Assembly: GCA_036897095.1 (NCBI GenBank)
Contig: JAYMSP010000534.1
Span: forward strand, 1-48,172
Source of the DNA: Plantago elongata
Lineage: Eukaryota > Streptophyta > Magnoliopsida > Lamiales > Plantaginaceae
DNA: 48,172 nucleotides
Reading direction: 5' to 3'
The notes below the pieces were generated by a model. That model saw only the letters and a program-made list of their open reading frames with translations, made no database searches and had not been told where the DNA came from. Made by a program: the position numbers and the translations under genes. This document shows positions 45,967 to 48,172 of this stretch, in pieces. Within the stretch, counting starts at the first letter, position 1. The number at the start of each line of letters is the position of its first letter.

Positions 45967-46340
45967 ATACGGGTGTTTCGAGTAGTTACTGGGGTTGAGA
46001 TTTGGACTATGTTGTAGTTTTGATGTACTTGGTTTGGTTCATAGTACAGTCGTGTTTATACTTTGATTTTTGGTTAAGACAATATGTTCATTTTACTTTG
46101 TAATTGTTTCGTTGAGATTATTACTTGTGCTCTTGGATCTTATTAATAAAAGTTTAGCTGTTTAAAAAAATAATTAGCTAACCTGAAATTATCAACTGTT
46201 CATCATGAGATGATTAATATTGCAGCATACTACATTGTCTAATACAGTTTCAATCAACATTTTTATATCTCAAAGCAGAAACTAAAATCCCAACATTATT
46301 CATTCAATTATTATGAGCCATTTTTTTTACAGAATCCCTC
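45967..46340. other. spacer with 3' flank of the duplicated exon
   Basis: The left part (to about 46180) is AT-rich. From about 46190 the sequence resembles the 3' flank of the intact alpha-glucosidase gene (about 40240-40386): ACATTGTCTAATACAGTTTC against ACATTGTCTGATACAGTTTC. This shows the duplicated block continues past the stop codon. Confidence 0.6.
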
Positions 46341-47216
46341 TTACCATGCACTAATCTCCATCTTAATCTCTTTCCCAATAGGCAATGATAGATTCAAAAT
46401 CTCCAAAGTAACAAAATCATTGCTGGTGTTCTTAATAATTATTGTCAATTTACTGCCATTTTTTCCAAATCCATCAAAAAGCTTGAGCCCTTTTACCGAA
46501 TTTCTCTTCAATCCAAGAACCGTTACCTTTTCAATAATCAACTTCTGTCCCACAGCAAATTCTCCATTCAAAACCTCAGATTCAATAACCAGTTTCTTCT
46601 TACCAATGGCACAGTTGAACTTTATCAGACTCCAGTTGCCTCCTTCACCTCCCATCTCCAAATCCTCTCCATTATCCAAGAAAACTTCTCCGGTACTATT
46701 ATAACCTCTGCTGACAACTACCAGCAACTCAAATGGCGTTTTCCTGGCTGCTTCTGTCGTCATTGCTTCTCCTTGCATAGCCAATATGGTTCCTTCCCGA
46801 ACATGCACATTTATGTGATCAGAAGGTGCATCCAACCTAACCGAGTGACCAGTTTCTACTATGACAGAACGTGAGTGGTTGAACATGTCAAACCAGTTCC
46901 CTTTTGGAAAGTATGCATCCACATAGTCAGCTCCAGGATTTAGCACAGGTGACACCATCACACCATGGCCTAATAGAAACTGAGAGCTGATTCCGTAAGT
47001 TTTAGTATCCTCAGGAAATGAGAAGAAGAGTGGCCTAACAATCGGTTTCCCTTTGGTGTGTGCCTCATACATTAGCATGTAAAAGTATGGTAATAGTCGA
47101 TAACGAAGGCCTAACACTTTCCTGGCTGATTCAGCAACAGAATCCCAGAGATAGAGCTCTTGACGGCTACTGCTCTTATCTGAATGGTCTCTAGAAAATG
47201 GATAGAATGCCCCCAA
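46341..47216 (-). pseudogene. alpha-glucosidase partial duplicate (last exon only)
   Basis: An open frame of 291 residues, roughly 90% identical to exon 5 of the intact gene at 40387-41280. It begins at the same codon after the same splice acceptor (CTACAG in the + strand) and ends EIKMEISAW. It covers the end of the barrel and the C-terminal beta domains; both catalytic aspartates lie in earlier exons and are absent. Upstream similarity continues about 45 bp into the former intron 4 and then stops. No copies of exons 1-4 follow before the window edge. The copy cannot make a working enzyme alone. The lack of stop codons suggests recent origin. It could be a 3' exon of a larger gene off the window, but the RING gene lies between. 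Confidence 0.8.
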
Positions 47217-47382
47217 CTACAGCACAACACAAATGAGAAGAAATTAGTCTATGTTATTTGCCTTTTCATTCTTTTCAAAGTGTTTCAGCATGAGCAAACA
47301 GTGTTTCAGCATGAGCAAACTGTTAAAAGTATAATTAGACTAGGATACTTAATGTTAGTACTTAGAAGTATCATTGAATGCG
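47217..47382. other. breakpoint region and 21-bp duplication
   Basis: Alpha-glucosidase intron homology ends near 47262. The 21-bp unit TGTTTCAGCATGAGCAAACAG then occurs twice in a row (47281-47321, last bases differing). Confidence 0.7.
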
Positions 47383-47540
47383 ACATCATAATTTAACCAG
47401 ATTAATGCAAAATTTAAATTTTGAAAATTAAAAAGAAATGTTAAAAAAAAGAAAAGGAAAAAGAATTCAATTTTATTGTTTAACATTTTTTTTTAATTTT
47501 CAAAATTATATTTTTGCCTTAATCTGGTGAAATTATGACG
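47383..47540. mobile_element. foldback MITE / long inverted repeat
   Basis: The two arms, about 60 bp each, are nearly perfect inverted copies: ACATCATAATTTAACCAGAT on the left against ACGTCATAATTTCACCAGAT read from the right end. Similarity continues through TTTTGAAAATTAAAAA. A short A/T-rich loop of about 35 bp separates them. It would form a long hairpin. No coding capacity or clear target duplication is seen. Confidence 0.7.
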
Positions 47541-47558
47541 TGGCAAGTGAGATGGCAG

Positions 47559-48057
47559 TCAAAGTCGAGGCACAATCATTGACCCGAGTGCCACGTCACC
47601 TAAAAGAACTACGGACGCCACATTTGCACAAGGACCAAGACTCACGTGACAGTCGAACGTGGTACTGCATACGCCATTTGACCCAAGCTTGAGGACGAAA
47701 AATGACATTCTCTTCCCTGAATTCCCTACCAAACACCTCCATAGACCATTAATAAAGCTGACGGCACGCGTTCCACTTGTGGGTTTCCTCCGACACAAGG
47801 CTGGTGCTCGACAGATTGGACATAAGTTCTTGAGAGCAAGCCAGGACGAAATACAACTGACATGGAACTTATGCTTGCATTCCAAGATTCTGATCTTTGA
47901 GCCGTTCTTCTGATGAAGCTGATCCTGGCACACCACACAAAGATCTTGCCGGTTTTTTTTTTTTTTTCCTTTTTGTCATCATCAATAGAAATGAGAATGA
48001 CGATATCTTTCAAAACATAATAGATTCCACAAGCTTGTTTGGCTAGAACCAAAGTCT
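47559..48057 (-). CDS. RING-H2 finger protein, last exon (partial, possibly broken)
   Basis: The minus strand encodes a RING-H2 domain: LCVVC (first pair), LECKHKFHVSC (C-x-H-x2-H-x2-C) and LCPIC, from about 47925 down to 47789. RING-H2 proteins are mostly E3 ubiquitin ligases. The frame then runs on to a stop at 47559. Upstream a lysine-rich stretch (IDDDKKEKKKK) is encoded by a run of 15 A (+ strand T at 47953-47967), and the frame before this run does not join the RING frame. A likely splice acceptor (CCTGCAG) precedes about 48057, so earlier exons would be outside the window. Either the A15 run has slipped, in the genome or the assembly, or the exon structure differs from what I infer. 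The C-terminal tail is unremarkable. Confidence 0.55.
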
Positions 48058-48172
48058 GCAGGAATTTTCTTTTTGTTGAAAATTATGATGAAAAAATGAA
48101 GTAAATAATGTCTTGAGAGAGGTGTATTTACAATGAGATTATTTCTTAATTATTTTATATATATATATATAT
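48058..48172. other. window edge, probable intron of the RING gene
   Basis: AT-rich, ending in a TA microsatellite (48152-48172). It probably belongs to an intron of the RING-H2 gene. Confidence 0.35.

Noticed and set aside
1-48172. CRISPR arrays, operons or ribosome binding sites
   Set aside because: The window is plant nuclear DNA; the tandem repeats lack regular spacers and the genes are intron-bearing and monocistronic.
1-48172. A new multi-gene system or biosynthetic cluster
   Set aside because: The BBE-like oxidase and alpha-glucosidase are adjacent but belong to broad families, and nothing else here (no P450, transferase or synthase) supports a pathway cluster.

Overview
The window is nuclear DNA of a flowering plant, most likely a eudicot. 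Every recognised gene has plant-type GT-AG introns and a clear plant family. Intergenic DNA is AT-rich and full of plant transposons, and the tRNA is a eukaryotic tRNA-Ala(AGC). I cannot fix the order from sequence alone.

Layout: a short secreted-peptide ORF (21-176); a + strand AP2/ERF transcription factor of the At2g41710 type with a 9-bp microexon (1020-3571); a two-exon defensin-like gene on the - strand (4363-4955); a seven-exon CHUP1/IPGA1-like coiled-coil protein on the - strand (5582-9246); a Stowaway-type MITE (9950-10178); a decayed L1-type LINE with RT and RNase H (about 10657-15495); a nine-exon EMB2279-type PPR gene on the + strand (16173-20994) whose seventh intron carries an Emigrant-like MITE; and tRNA-Ala(AGC) on the - strand (21401-21473). 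From 21.5 to 33.7 kb there are no intact genes. This stretch holds a hAT-like MITE, a 3.24-kb solo LTR with a 5-bp target duplication, two decayed Helitron/PIF1 helicase copies, and AT-rich DNA with degenerate repeats.

The right part holds coatomer subunit epsilon (seven exons, - strand, 34092-37243), a MITE, an intronless berberine-bridge-enzyme-like oxidase (38521-40224, +), a complete five-exon GH31 alpha-glucosidase (40387-44023, -), a broken Ty1/copia element with a tRNA-derived SINE-like insert, a second copy of only the last alpha-glucosidase exon (46341-47216, -), a foldback MITE, and a RING-H2 gene piece at the right edge.

The genes do not form a pathway. EMB2279, epsilon-COP and BBE-like genes also lie near one another on Arabidopsis chromosome 1 (At1g30610, At1g30630, At1g30700 onward, from memory), which suggests conserved microsynteny stretched by transposons. 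I found no convincing wholly new system. The most useful non-obvious items are the defensin-like gene, the orphan alpha-glucosidase exon, the tyrosine at the usual FAD-cysteine site of the BBE-like enzyme, the solo LTR and the tandem helicase relics.
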